Of a DNA stretch of 64,000 nucleotides, positions 36,286 through 47,557 are shown piece by piece. The notes beneath the pieces were generated by a model that was not told the origin of the DNA, searched no databases, and saw nothing but the letters and a program-made list of their open reading frames with translations. The stretch covers positions 1 through 64,000 of the forward strand of contig NZ_FXBS01000006.1 of assembly GCF_900178005.1 (NCBI RefSeq). The letters are read 5' to 3'. Position 1 is the stretch's first letter, and every line of letters begins with the position of its first letter. A program made the position numbers and the translations under genes. Origin of the DNA: Tuberibacillus sp. Marseille-P3662 (GTDB taxonomy: Bacteria; Bacillota; Bacilli; Bacillales; Sporolactobacillaceae).

Positions 36286-36642
36286 TTGAAAGTTGTGACA
36301 CTTATGCCTCTCGAAGAAATGACGTCTGACTCATTAAAGTGTACCGAAGAACAAACGCTACCATTATTGTTTGAAACACCTTTCTGTCAAACGTGTCAGT
36401 TAGCAAAAAAAATGATTGGATTGACCGAGCAAGCCTTATCAAGGAAGGTGACGACCTATGTCTGCCGGGCGTCAGAATGGGAAGCACTTGTTAATGAATG
36501 GAAAATTGAAAGTGTGCCTTGCTTAGTTTTTGTCAGAAATCATCAATTCATCAAAAAAGTATATGCCATTGAATCTGTGACAAAACTTTACCAACTTTAC
36601 GAACAATATATCGGTGAATCCTGTGAAAACGGTAAAAGATAA
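36286..36642 (+). CDS. Thioredoxin-like protein (YusE-like)
   Basis: 118 residues from TTG 36286, or 112 from ATG 36304; neither has a strong ribosome binding site. Thioredoxin fold with the active-site motif FCQTCQLA (~34-41) and the cis-Pro strand IESVPCLVFV. B. subtilis YusE has the same place next to gcvH. Cytoplasmic; probably a thiol-disulfide protein, role not known. Confidence 0.82.
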   Translation: MKVVTLMPLEEMTSDSLKCTEEQTLPLLFETPFCQTCQLAKKMIGLTEQALSRKVTTYVCRASEWEALVNEWKIESVPCLVFVRNHQFIKKVYAIESVTKLYQLYEQYIGESCENGKR

Positions 36643-36787
36643 CATTACATGGGATGAGCATTACAATTATTAAAAGATCAGCTGCCTTTGTTAACAAATT
36701 GTATATTTATTAATCGCTTATAGATGGTATAAAGGAACAAGAGGAATTAAAGAGAAGAATGTTAGTCTAGTTGCGAGGTGGAAACCA

Positions 36788-37546
36788 GTGGAAGCAACAA
36801 ATATGAATACATCGATAACAAAGGCAGCTTCAGACCACCATAGTTTGGAAGATCAAGTTAAAACGGTCCAACATGGTGATGAATACTTAAGAAATTCCAT
36901 GATTCATGCTTATCAACCCTTTATAAAAAAAGTCGTTTCAAAAGTTTGTAATAGATTTATTGACCATACGATGGATGAATATAGTATTGGTATGTTCGCT
37001 TTTAATGAAGCGATTAACCAATACGAAAAAAGCCAAGGGAGTAAATTTTTAACTTTTGCTGATATGGTGATTCGCCGCCGTGTCATTGATTATATTCGAA
37101 AGGAATCAAGACAGGCTAAAGCCGTCTATTTAGAGCAAGCCGATATAGACGATGAAGCCCAACAGGAAGAAAGCTATATTGAACAGCAAGCAGCGATTGA
37201 TTATTATGAAGATCAGCGGCAAATCCAAGAGCGAACAGAACAAATTGAAGGCTATAAGCAATTGTTAAATGAATTTGGTATCACGTTTAACATTTTGAGC
37301 AAACATTGTCCAAAGCATATTGATGCTCGTGATCATGCCAAACATGTTGCAAGAATACTCGTGGAAGATGAATGGCTATCACAGCATTTACAAGAGAAAA
37401 AGCAACTGCCTATAAAGGAATTATTGCAATTTGTTTCATGCAGTCGGAAAACCATTGAAAGGAACCGAAAGTATATAATAGCTGTTGCGTTGATTTATAT
37501 CGGAGAATTTTATGCGCTTCAGCCCTATATTGAACCAGAAACTTGA
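36788..37546 (+). CDS. sigI: RNA polymerase sigma factor SigI
   Basis: 252 residues starting at GTG with GCGAGGTGG upstream. A sigma-70-like region 2 (residues ~30-115: RNSMIHAYQPFIKKVVSKVC and KFLTFADMVIRRRVIDYIRKESR) and a divergent C-terminal SigI domain with SCSRKTIERNRKYIIAVALI as the DNA-recognition helix. It directs cell-wall/heat stress genes in bacilli and is held by the membrane anti-sigma factor RsgI encoded 17 bases downstream. Here the pair lies between yusE- and yusD-like genes, unlike in B. subtilis. Confidence 0.95.
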   Translation: MEATNMNTSITKAASDHHSLEDQVKTVQHGDEYLRNSMIHAYQPFIKKVVSKVCNRFIDHTMDEYSIGMFAFNEAINQYEKSQGSKFLTFADMVIRRRVIDYIRKESRQAKAVYLEQADIDDEAQQEESYIEQQAAIDYYEDQRQIQERTEQIEGYKQLLNEFGITFNILSKHCPKHIDARDHAKHVARILVEDEWLSQHLQEKKQLPIKELLQFVSCSRKTIERNRKYIIAVALIYIGEFYALQPYIEPET

Positions 37547-37563
37547 AAAAGGGGGTACGGTAA

Positions 37564-38721
37564 TTGAGCCGCGGAGTTCTACTAGAAAAAAAAGGTCGAC
37601 GCGGTGTCATACTAACTCATGATGGAACGTTTGAATCCATTCGGTTGAGAAAACCGGAGCATGTTATCATTGGTCAAACCATTCAGCCTGCACATGTGAT
37701 GAATCGCCGCATGAACAGCATAAAGAAAATATTTCCTGCTGTTGCCGCATGCTTATCTCTTATTATTGCACTCCTCTTATTTTTTAAGCCCTTACAGAGT
37801 AATGCGGTTGCGGCCTATATTAGCTTTGATCTTAATCCTAGTATTGAAGCAGGGGTTAATGAAGACATGCGCATCGTTACCGTCAAAGCCGTTAATCATG
37901 ACGCCAAAACAATCATTGGCGATAGTACTGACTATAAGGACATGTCCTTGAAAGCCTTTATGGATCAGCTAGTGGAAAATGTGAAACAAAAAGATTATGT
38001 AAAGCAGCAGTCAAACATTGTTGTTACCGCTGCTTTAACGGATGATATTAATCAGGACAAAAAGCAAAGGTATTTGAAAACTATTTCATCGGTTGTTAAT
38101 AAAACGAAACAGCAGCTTGAGAATATGCCGACCGATGCGTTTAAGTTTGTTAAAACTACGATGGCTATCAGAAATAAGGCAAAGCAAAAAGGTATGTCTG
38201 CGGGAAAGTACCTGACTTTTTTAGATGCAAAAAAGCAAAATCGTCAATTGACCCTAGAGAAGGCGAAAACTTTAAGTGTTGCAGAATTAAATACTCCCCC
38301 TCCTTCAAATTCGACTGACCCAAAACCAGCGAATAAAGGGTTATTGGCGAAGGACCGTCAAAACAAAAATGAATCTGCTGAACAGACCCATGGTCAAAAG
38401 GCTAAGAAAAGTCAGTCATCCAATCATCAAGCAGATTCTAAAAAAGCAGCTACCGAAAGGCAGCATCATTCGATGGCGAACGACTCTAAGAAAGGTCATC
38501 AATCCTCAACAAACAAACAAGAGAAAAACAAACAAGCCAAGGATAAACAAGAGAAGAACAAGCAAGAGAAGAACAAACAAGAGAAGAATAAACATAAGGA
38601 AAAACAGCAAGGCAAAGCAAAGGTTACTCAACATCAAGGCCATGAACATAGACAAAAGAAGGGAATTCAATCGCCTGGCAAAGGTCAACCTATCCGTGTT
38701 GAAAAAAGAGGTGTAAAATGA
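37564..38721 (+). CDS. rsgI: Anti-sigma-I factor RsgI
   Basis: 385 residues, TTG start after GGGGG. An N-terminal SigI-binding domain (~1-50, RGVLLEKKGRRGVILTHDG), one membrane helix (~58-76) and a conserved extracellular segment AAYISFDLNPSIEAGVNED follow; autoproteolysis at an Asn-Pro bond in this segment is described for clostridial RsgI. The outer part (~230-385) is a low-complexity Lys/Gln/Asn tail with KQEKN repeats and no carbohydrate-binding module. Its stop overlaps the next ATG by four bases. Confidence 0.94.
   Translation: MSRGVLLEKKGRRGVILTHDGTFESIRLRKPEHVIIGQTIQPAHVMNRRMNSIKKIFPAVAACLSLIIALLLFFKPLQSNAVAAYISFDLNPSIEAGVNEDMRIVTVKAVNHDAKTIIGDSTDYKDMSLKAFMDQLVENVKQKDYVKQQSNIVVTAALTDDINQDKKQRYLKTISSVVNKTKQQLENMPTDAFKFVKTTMAIRNKAKQKGMSAGKYLTFLDAKKQNRQLTLEKAKTLSVAELNTPPPSNSTDPKPANKGLLAKDRQNKNESAEQTHGQKAKKSQSSNHQADSKKAATERQHHSMANDSKKGHQSSTNKQEKNKQAKDKQEKNKQEKNKQEKNKHKEKQQGKAKVTQHQGHEHRQKKGIQSPGKGQPIRVEKRGVK
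38509..38600 (+). repeat. 15-bp tandem repeat inside rsgI
   Basis: A unit close to AACAAACAAGAGAAG recurs about six times with variation and encodes the repeated KQEKN pentapeptide of the RsgI tail. The unit is a multiple of three, so copy-number changes keep the frame. Confidence 0.75.
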
Positions 38722-39074
38722 TACTTAGAGAAATTTTAGATGCTTTTATCCATACCCTTTCATTAAAACCGGTTTTAGAGCCGTTGTATAAAGATAAGCC
38801 GATGACTATTAATATCCAATCAACCCATGAACAAGTCTGGATGCGACTGAACCAAGAAGGGGGTCACGTCCTTGAGTCTAATCCCGAAACGGCTGATGTG
38901 TTTTTGAGCGGTCAGGATAAAGTGATTGAAGCAGCTATGACAGGCGCTGAACCTATGCTTTCATTGCAAAAAAATGGCCACCTTAATACACAAGGTAGCC
39001 AGAACCATTTGCTAGCGCTCGAATCGCTTTTTTTGTTAACAGGTCACAAGTCCCACTTATTTCATAACCATTGA
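38718..39074 (+). CDS. SCP2 sterol-binding-domain-like protein (YusD-like)
   Basis: 118 residues. The segment MTINIQSTHEQVWMRLNQEGGHVLESNPETADVFLSG resembles SCP2/DUF-type lipid carrier domains, and B. subtilis YusD is of this size and neighbourhood. It overlaps rsgI by four bases (ATGA), so it is translationally coupled to the anti-sigma factor. Its 3' end overlaps the convergent thioredoxin-like gene by 18 bases. Confidence 0.65.
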   Translation: MILREILDAFIHTLSLKPVLEPLYKDKPMTINIQSTHEQVWMRLNQEGGHVLESNPETADVFLSGQDKVIEAAMTGAEPMLSLQKNGHLNTQGSQNHLLALESLFLLTGHKSHLFHNH

Positions 39075-39476
39075 TAATGACCGGATAATCTCATAAAAGG
39101 ACGCTTTGTCACCGAACGAATCGAAGATGTTATGCTGCTGATCTAAAATCACGGTTGTGGGCACCCCGCTGCATTGATAATCATCATAAGTGGTTGTCCC
39201 ATTATCTTTTAAAACTGGAAACGGTAACTCGTGATTGTTCATGAATTCAACGCCATTAGCGGCATCCGCTTCTCTGCCTGTAACATTAATCGTGAGAAAG
39301 GCTAAGGCATCATGATCCATTGTTTGGTAAAAATTTGTTTTCTTTGGTAGGTCTTTTTGACAATCAGGACACCATGATACCCAGAATGTAATCATTACGG
39401 GCTTTCCCTGATAGTCCGATAGTGATACGAATTCATTTGTTTGAGCATTAATGAGGTTAAAGTCGGGTGCTTTCAT
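39057..39476 (-). CDS. TlpA/ResA-like redoxin
   Basis: 139 residues from ATG 39476, chosen because AAAGGTG lies nine bases upstream; a GTG 12 bases earlier overlaps that site. AhpC/TSA-type thioredoxin fold with the active site WVSWCPDCQKDLP and cis-Pro SGVPTTVIL. No signal peptide, so cytoplasmic, in contrast to ResA. Peroxiredoxin-like or thiol reductase role inferred. Convergent with the yusD-like gene. Confidence 0.87.
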   Translation of the reverse strand: MKAPDFNLINAQTNEFVSLSDYQGKPVMITFWVSWCPDCQKDLPKKTNFYQTMDHDALAFLTINVTGREADAANGVEFMNNHELPFPVLKDNGTTTYDDYQCSGVPTTVILDQQHNIFDSFGDKASFYEIIRSLSMVMK

Positions 39477-39532
39477 GATTTTCAACACCTTTCAGATAGT
39501 CACTAATACTATCATGCCTTAAAATAATATAG

Positions 39533-39561
39533 TTGACAATCCAATTGTATAGCGCTATTAT
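39533..39561 (+). promoter_or_regulatory. Promoter P1 of the tandem S-box region
   Basis: TTGACA, 17 bases, TATTAT: a near-consensus sigma-A promoter 22 bases before the first S-box. Confidence 0.85.
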
Positions 39562-39582
39562 TCAGAATAATATTAAATGTTT

Positions 39583-39690
39583 CTTATCCAGAGAGGTGGA
39601 GGGTCTGGCCCTATGAAGCCCGGCAACCACCGGAGATGTTCCGGAAAGGTGCCAAATCCTGCAGGCAGAAGGCTTGAGAGATAAGGTTAG
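39583..39690 (+). promoter_or_regulatory. S-box (SAM-I) riboswitch, first copy
   Basis: Consensus S-box: CTTATCCAGAGAGGTGGAGG, GAAGCCCGGCAACC, AAAGGTGCCAAATCCTGCAG and GAGAGATAAG are all present in order. The P1 helix pairs CTTATC with GATAAG. It has its own promoter and terminator, but the next thing downstream is a second promoter and S-box, not a gene. Confidence 0.95.
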
Positions 39691-39703
39691 TGATCTGATT
39701 GAA

Positions 39704-39733
39704 TAACCTCTGTCTCTTAGGCAGGGGTTTTAA
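39704..39733 (+). terminator. Terminator of first S-box cassette
   Basis: AACCTCTG and CAGGGGTT form an 8-bp stem with one G-T pair, followed by TT. AAGGTT just before it can pair with AACCT as the antiterminator. Confidence 0.8.
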
Positions 39734-39762
39734 TAATTTTTTAGTTTTTTGATAAAAATGCA

Positions 39763-39791
39763 TTGACAAAATATTTGGGCATTGGTATTAT
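39763..39791 (+). promoter_or_regulatory. Promoter P2 of the tandem S-box region
   Basis: TTGACA, 17 bases, TATTAT, identical boxes and spacing to P1, located between the two S-boxes. Start expected near 39798. Confidence 0.88.
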
Positions 39792-39831
39792 TTTTATTAA
39801 TAAGTTGATGCGTTAACTTAATAAAGTGATT

Positions 39832-39936
39832 CTTATCCAGAGAGGTGGAGGGACTGGCCCTGTGAAGCCCGGCAACCCCGGAAATTGTTCCGGAAAGGTG
39901 CCAAATCCTGCAGGTATCATGCCTGAAAGATAAGAT
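39832..39936 (+). promoter_or_regulatory. S-box (SAM-I) riboswitch, second copy
   Basis: A second consensus S-box, very similar to the first (CTTATCCAGAGAGGTGGAGG, GAAGCCCGGCAACC, GGTGCCAAATCCTGCAGG, AAAGATAAG). GATAAGA can pair with TCTTATC in the terminator region to form the antiterminator. It directly precedes metY. Confidence 0.96.
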
Positions 39937-39949
39937 AGGCCCATATCCC

Positions 39950-39984
39950 AACCTCTTATCTTTTCAAGGTAAGAGGTTTTTTTT
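39950..39984 (+). terminator. Riboswitch-controlled terminator before metY
   Basis: AACCTCTTA and TAAGAGGTT form a perfect 9-bp stem followed by eight T. Confidence 0.93.
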
Positions 39985-40031
39985 CATTGAATACCGGCTT
40001 TTTGGCCGAAAATATAGGAGGGTATTGTTTT

Positions 40032-41348
40032 ATGACAGATCAAGACAAGCAGTATGCGTTAGAAACGGTGTTATTACACGGTGGACAGGAACCAGATTCA
40101 GCGACAGGAGCGAGAGCTGTACCTATTTATCAAACCACATCTTATGTTTTCAACAGCACTGAACATGCGCAGGCTCTATTCGGATTAGAAGAGCCGGGAA
40201 ACATTTATACCCGCATCAATAATCCAACAGTTGAGGTGTTTGAGAATCGGTTAGCGCAATTGGAAGGTGGTGTCGGTGCGCTAGCAACCGCATCAGGGGC
40301 AGCAGCGATTACTTATGCTATTTTGACCATGGCTCAAAGTGGCGATGAAATTGTTGCAGCTTCGGAATTATATGGCGGAACATATAGTCTTTTTGCGAAT
40401 ACACTTCCTAGATATGGAATCAATGTGACGTTCGTGGATCCCAATGATAGCAATCAACTTAAGTCAGCAATAACTGATAAAACAAAAGCTGTTTTTGCAG
40501 AAATTATCGGTAATCCTAGTTTGAATGTTCTGGATATTGAAACGGTAGCTGGTATTGCGCACGATAATGGTATACCTTTAGTTGTCGATAATACATTTGC
40601 AACGCCTTATGCTTGCCAACCGATTAAGTGGGGAGCCGACATCGTCGTTCACTCAGCAACAAAATGGATAGGCGGTCACGGTAACTCAATTGGAGGTGTG
40701 ATTGTCGACGGAGGGACCTTTGATTGGGCTAACGGACGCTTCCCTGATTTTACGACACCTGATGAAAGTTACCATGGTTTGCGCTATGCCCAAGATTTGG
40801 GTGCGGCGGCTTTTATTACGAAAGCAAGAGTCCAACTCTTAAGAGATACAGGGGCGGCTTTAAGTCCATTTAATGCGTTTTTACTATTACAAGGACTTGA
40901 AACTTTGCATCTAAGAATTAAAGCGCATAATGACAATGCGGAAAAAATCGCTGAATACCTAAAAAATAGTAAAAACGTAGATTGGGTGCTACATCCAAGT
41001 CTTCCTGAACATCCGGCGTATGAGCTGGCTGATAAGTATCTTGATAACAGTGCAGGATCAATCGTCACATTTGGTATCAAAGGTGGTCGTCAAGCGGGTC
41101 GAGAGTTAATCAATAATATTGATCTGTGGTCGCACTTGGCTAACGTTGGTGATGCCAAATCCTTAATCATTCATCCAGCAACAACCACACATCAGCAGCT
41201 GAGTGATGAGGCACTCAAAAATTCTGGTGTTACCGAAGATTTAGTTCGCTTATCTGTAGGAATTGAAAACATCGATGATTTAATTGCAGCGTTAGATACA
41301 GCACTTGATTATGCTGTCAAGCAAGCGAATCCGTCAACGATTGGGTGA
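40032..41348 (+). CDS. metY: O-acetylhomoserine sulfhydrylase
   Basis: 438 residues from ATG 40032 (GGAGGG ten bases upstream). PLP-dependent Cys/Met metabolism enzyme: the PLP lysine is in [14 protein letters not shown], and [22 protein letters not shown] with the long family length indicates the MetY/OAH-sulfhydrylase group and not MetC/MetI. It makes homocysteine from O-acetylhomoserine and sulfide, using the sulfide produced by CysIJ. Controlled by the tandem SAM riboswitches. Confidence 0.94.
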   Translation: MTDQDKQYALETVLLHGGQEPDSATGARAVPIYQTTSYVFNSTEHAQALFGLEEPGNIYTRINNPTVEVFENRLAQLEGGVGALATASGAAAITYAILTMAQSGDEIVAASELYGGTYSLFANTLPRYGINVTFVDPNDSNQLKSAITDKTKAVFAEIIGNPSLNVLDIETVAGIAHDNGIPLVVDNTFATPYACQPIKWGADIVVHSATKWIGGHGNSIGGVIVDGGTFDWANGRFPDFTTPDESYHGLRYAQDLGAAAFITKARVQLLRDTGAALSPFNAFLLLQGLETLHLRIKAHNDNAEKIAEYLKNSKNVDWVLHPSLPEHPAYELADKYLDNSAGSIVTFGIKGGRQAGRELINNIDLWSHLANVGDAKSLIIHPATTTHQQLSDEALKNSGVTEDLVRLSVGIENIDDLIAALDTALDYAVKQANPSTIG

Positions 41349-41379
41349 TTTTTATAATAAGGCTCTGTTAAACGTAACT

Positions 41380-41509
41380 GTTGATTCTAGCTCCAGGCGT
41401 TCGCTTTCCGCGGGCAACGCTTCAGCCTCCTCGGAAGACAACCACTTCCTGCGGGGTCTTCAGCTGTTGCTTTTCCCGCAGGAGTCTCACGCCTTCCTCT
41501 CCAATCAAC
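41380..41509. repeat. Bacillaceae dispersed palindromic repeat
   Basis: A 130-bp imperfect palindrome bounded by GTTGATT and AATCAAC, with CTCCAGGCGTTCGCTTTCCG on one side, GCGGGGTCTTCAGC near the centre and CCGCAGGAGTCTCACGCC on the other. Repeats of this form (preceded by GGCTCTGTTAAAC, as here) occur in many copies between genes in Bacillus, Geobacillus and Oceanobacillus genomes. It separates metY from the methyltransferase gene and can fold into a long hairpin in RNA. Confidence 0.8.
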
Positions 41510-41569
41510 GAAGGGCAAACAACAACAATGACCTTTAACATAGCCTATAACAAAAGGGGATAACAGCCG

Positions 41570-42619
41570 ATGAAAAGAAGTTTAAGCGAACGATTAGCAG
41601 AAGGCCCTGTGATTTGCGGTGAAGGTTACTTGTTTGAGTTGGAACGTCGAGGTTATCTGCAGGCAGGATCCTTTGTACCTGAAGTGGCACTTGATAATCC
41701 TGAGGCATTGAAGCAAACCTATCGGGATTATATGAATGCGGGTTCCGATGTTGTATTAGCATTTACTTACAATGCTCATCGTGAAAAGATGCGGATTATT
41801 GACAAGGAAGATTTGTTAGAACCGCTTAACCGTCAAGCCATTCGCTTGGCTAAAGAAGTTGCGCAGGAACACCCGGAAGAGGAAGCCTTAGTTGCTGGGA
41901 ATATCTCCAATACCAATATTTTTAATCCAGATAATGAGGCATCTAAACAGCAAATTCGAGACATGTTTGCTGAAATGATTAGTTGGTGCGTTGATGAAGG
42001 CGTTGACTTCATCAACGGTGAAACATTTTATTATCATGAAGAAGCGTTGATTGCATTAGAGGAAGTACAGAAGCAAGGTCTTCCTGCTGTCATTACATTA
42101 GGTCTTATGGGTGAGAATAGGCTTAGGGACGGCTATATGGCCGAAGAATCGTGTAAAATTTTAGAAGATCATGGCGCGACTGTCGTCGGTATGAATTGCT
42201 TCCGGGGGCCGAAAACCATGCAACCTTATCTAAGGAAAATTCGTGAATCGGTTGACGGATACGTAGGCGGCCTCCCTGTTCCGTATAGGACAACGGAGGA
42301 ATATCCAACATTTTTTAACTTACCAGACGGGGGGTGCAGTTGTCATCTTCCAACAGAGACAACGTTCCCAACTTCGCTGGATCCCTTATATTGTAATCGC
42401 TATGAGTTAGCGAGTTGGGCAAAAGAAGCGAAGGACCTAGGTGTCAATTATCTTGGTCTTTGTTGTGGCGCCTCACCTTCAATGTTAAGGGAAGTGGCTG
42501 AAGCCGTTGGCAGAACAACTTTAAATTCTAACTATTCACCTGACATGGAAAAACATTTCTTGTTCGGTGCCGATCATACACTCAAGCAACATAATCTGGA
42601 ATATCGAACCAAGGCATAA
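41570..42619 (+). CDS. Homocysteine S-methyltransferase family protein (BHMT-like)
   Basis: 349 residues. Zinc-dependent barrel: ligands are the Cys in GMNCFRGP and the pair in LGLCCGASP. EGYLFELERRGYLQAG, FTYNAHREKM and FINGETFYYHEEA fit the betaine-homocysteine methyltransferase branch more than the folate-dependent one. It would convert homocysteine to methionine with betaine or a similar methyl donor. Being 222 bases after metY, it completes a short methionine route, although a palindromic repeat lies between them. Confidence 0.88.
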   Translation: MKRSLSERLAEGPVICGEGYLFELERRGYLQAGSFVPEVALDNPEALKQTYRDYMNAGSDVVLAFTYNAHREKMRIIDKEDLLEPLNRQAIRLAKEVAQEHPEEEALVAGNISNTNIFNPDNEASKQQIRDMFAEMISWCVDEGVDFINGETFYYHEEALIALEEVQKQGLPAVITLGLMGENRLRDGYMAEESCKILEDHGATVVGMNCFRGPKTMQPYLRKIRESVDGYVGGLPVPYRTTEEYPTFFNLPDGGCSCHLPTETTFPTSLDPLYCNRYELASWAKEAKDLGVNYLGLCCGASPSMLREVAEAVGRTTLNSNYSPDMEKHFLFGADHTLKQHNLEYRTKA

Positions 42620-42639
42620 ATTCCAAAGATCCATCAGTA

Positions 42640-42708
42640 AAAAACCTCGCATGCGCTATAGAAGTTGCGACATACTACTAGCGTAAAATACTTTAAAGCG
42701 AGGTTTTT
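42640..42708 (+). promoter_or_regulatory. Long hairpin covering the ribosome binding site of the next gene
   Basis: AAAAACCTCGC pairs exactly with GCGAGGTTTTT 47 bases later, with an inner CGCTA/TAGCG stem. It could end transcription of the upstream gene, but the 3' arm GCGAGG is also the only candidate ribosome binding site of the GTG at 42712, so it may control translation. Confidence 0.55.
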
Positions 42709-42711
42709 ACT

Positions 42712-43089
42712 GTGCAACAAGAACATCATGAACAACCCACGACGCTAACTCAAGCTATTTTGCATGATTATAAAGCTGGGATTGGCACTTTTTCAGAAAA
42801 AAATCCTAAATTGGCGAACAGCTACAAGGATTTTACCGAAGCTTGTTTTGAAGCCGGTTCTCTTGACCAGAAACAAAAACAACTGATCGCATTAGGGATC
42901 TCCATCTGCTCGCAAGATGAGTATTGTATCGTTTATCATACGAAAGGATGCCTTGATCAAGGTTGTACTGAAGAAGAAATTTTGGAGTCCATTGCTGTGG
43001 CGGCAGCCTTTGGCGGCGGTGCAGCTATGAGTCAAGGAGTAACCCTCGTCCAAGAAGCGATATCTGAAATCACTCCGGTTAAACATTAG
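42712..43089 (+). CDS. Carboxymuconolactone decarboxylase / AhpD-like protein
   Basis: 125 residues starting at GTG. The all-helical CMD fold: LDQKQKQLIALGISICSQDEYC and IVYHTKGCLDQGCTEEEILE. In AhpD-like proteins Cys-x-x-Cys plus His act in peroxide metabolism; here the spacing is CSQDEYC and C-x-x-x-x-x-C, so redox activity is uncertain. Probably a cytoplasmic oligomer of unknown substrate. Confidence 0.85.
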   Translation: MQQEHHEQPTTLTQAILHDYKAGIGTFSEKNPKLANSYKDFTEACFEAGSLDQKQKQLIALGISICSQDEYCIVYHTKGCLDQGCTEEEILESIAVAAAFGGGAAMSQGVTLVQEAISEITPVKH

Positions 43090-43314
43090 GACGTTCCAGA
43101 ATTCCAAGAATGTAGCAGGAATTTTAACTTTAGCGCTGTTCAGTGAAGGCAAGCGAATGTCAGATTATTTAACGCTAATAAATACCGCTATATCATAATT
43201 GTGGATCACAAACACTCGTGATAACCTATAATCATAAAATTTTGAAAGGAATGGTTTGTTATCCACACCCAATCAAAAATAAGGGTAACGCACACAAGCG
43301 AAATGGAGAAAGCC

Positions 43315-43449
43315 ATGCAACAGTCACACGGGCTCGGTTATGCCGAATATGCTAACAGTATTGAAAAAAGGATCCGAGTGGAAAGAGATCGCGAGAAAGA
43401 CTACAAGCAATGTTCGAAAATGGCAGCTGAACGTGAAGGCAGATTATAA
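43315..43449 (+). CDS. Small charged protein (44 aa), hypothetical
   Basis: From ATG 43315, with GGAG seven bases upstream, the frame encodes MQQSHGLGYAEYANSIEK followed by a highly charged helix ending CSKMAAEREGRL. Followed after 18 bases by a strong terminator. No family recognised. The rest of the 590-base gap before sufC (43090-43679) contains no other coding signal. Confidence 0.5.
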   Translation: MQQSHGLGYAEYANSIEKRIRVERDREKDYKQCSKMAAEREGRL

Positions 43450-43467
43450 TTAATATAAACAAGAACG

Positions 43468-43503
43468 GGAAAAAACCAGTGTGGTGATCACTGGTTTTTT
43501 TCT
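43468..43503 (+). terminator. Intrinsic terminator before the suf operon
   Basis: AAAAAACCAGTG and CACTGGTTTTTT form a perfect 12-bp stem ending in a T-run. Confidence 0.92.
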
Positions 43504-43679
43504 TTTTTTTTGCAATCAACCGTTCTTCATAGTTGATATGTATTTAAATTTGATTTAAGATTAGAATGATAATAAATTGATAATAGCATCCTTAATTTAT
43601 TGGTAGGAAATTATGGAAAGTTCTTTACCTATACAAGGACGTTTCTATAGAAACTGATCAGAAAAATGGAGGTATTTCT

Positions 43680-44465
43680 ATGTCTGCACCAAATCTTAAG
43701 ATCGAAAATCTTCACGTTTCCATTGAGGATAAAGAAATTGTTAAAGGATTTAATTTAGAAATTAATGGCGGTGAAATTCACGCTGTTATGGGCCCCAACG
43801 GTACAGGTAAATCCACTTTGGCTTCTGCAATCATGGGTCATCCGACTTATGAAATAACAGAGGGCTCTGTGACATTTGATGGTGAAGATGTATTAGAGAT
43901 GGATGTTGATGAGCGCGCACGTGTCGGCATGTTTTTAGCCATGCAATATCCAAGCGAAATCAGCGGCGTCACTAATTCCGACTTCCTTCGGACAGCGATT
44001 AATGCTCGCCGTGAAGAAGGTAATGAAGTGCCATTGATGAAGTTTATCAAGAATTTAGATAATAAAATGGATCTTTTAGATATTGATGAAGAGTTTTCAC
44101 AACGTTATTTGAATGAAGGTTTCTCCGGTGGTGAGAAAAAGCGGAATGAAATTCTTCAGCTTATGATGCTTGAACCGCGGATTGCGATTCTAGATGAAAT
44201 CGACTCCGGTCTTGACATTGATGCTTTGAAAGTTGTCGCTAAGGGCGTTAATCAAATGCGCGATCCAGAATTCGGTTGTCTCATTATCACACACTATCAA
44301 CGCCTGCTAAACTATGTTACTCCTGATAAGGTACACGTTATGATGCAAGGGCGCATTGTTAAATCAGGCGGCCCAGAACTTGCCCAACGTCTTGAAGCTG
44401 AAGGATATGATTGGATAAAAGAAGAACTAGGAATTGAAGATGAAACAGTTGGACAAGACGCATAA
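43680..44465 (+). CDS. sufC: Fe-S cluster assembly ATPase SufC
   Basis: 261 residues. ABC-type ATPase with Walker A GPNGTGKST (~38-46), signature FSGGEKKRNE and Walker B RIAILDEIDSGLDID. It drives the SufBCD scaffold that assembles Fe-S clusters. First gene of sufCDSUB; ATGGAGGTATTTCT gives the ribosome binding site. Confidence 0.98.
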   Translation: MSAPNLKIENLHVSIEDKEIVKGFNLEINGGEIHAVMGPNGTGKSTLASAIMGHPTYEITEGSVTFDGEDVLEMDVDERARVGMFLAMQYPSEISGVTNSDFLRTAINARREEGNEVPLMKFIKNLDNKMDLLDIDEEFSQRYLNEGFSGGEKKRNEILQLMMLEPRIAILDEIDSGLDIDALKVVAKGVNQMRDPEFGCLIITHYQRLLNYVTPDKVHVMMQGRIVKSGGPELAQRLEAEGYDWIKEELGIEDETVGQDA

Positions 44466-44504
44466 AAGGGTATAGGAGAGTCAATATAAGGTAGGAGGAT
44501 TCAT

Positions 44505-47468
<2,964 letters not shown>

Positions 47469-47557
47469 TTCATGGTCCTTTATAAGAACGATTATTATGT
47501 TATAATGAGAATTAAGATCATTGAATGTTAGTATTATTTCCCAAGGAGGGTGTATCT

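Noticed and set aside
38509-38600. CRISPR-like array
   Set aside because: The 15-bp units are adjacent without unique spacers and encode KQEKN in frame with rsgI.
38369-38716. Arg/Lys-rich 115-codon frame within rsgI
   Set aside because: It is an alternative frame of the repeat-rich rsgI tail.
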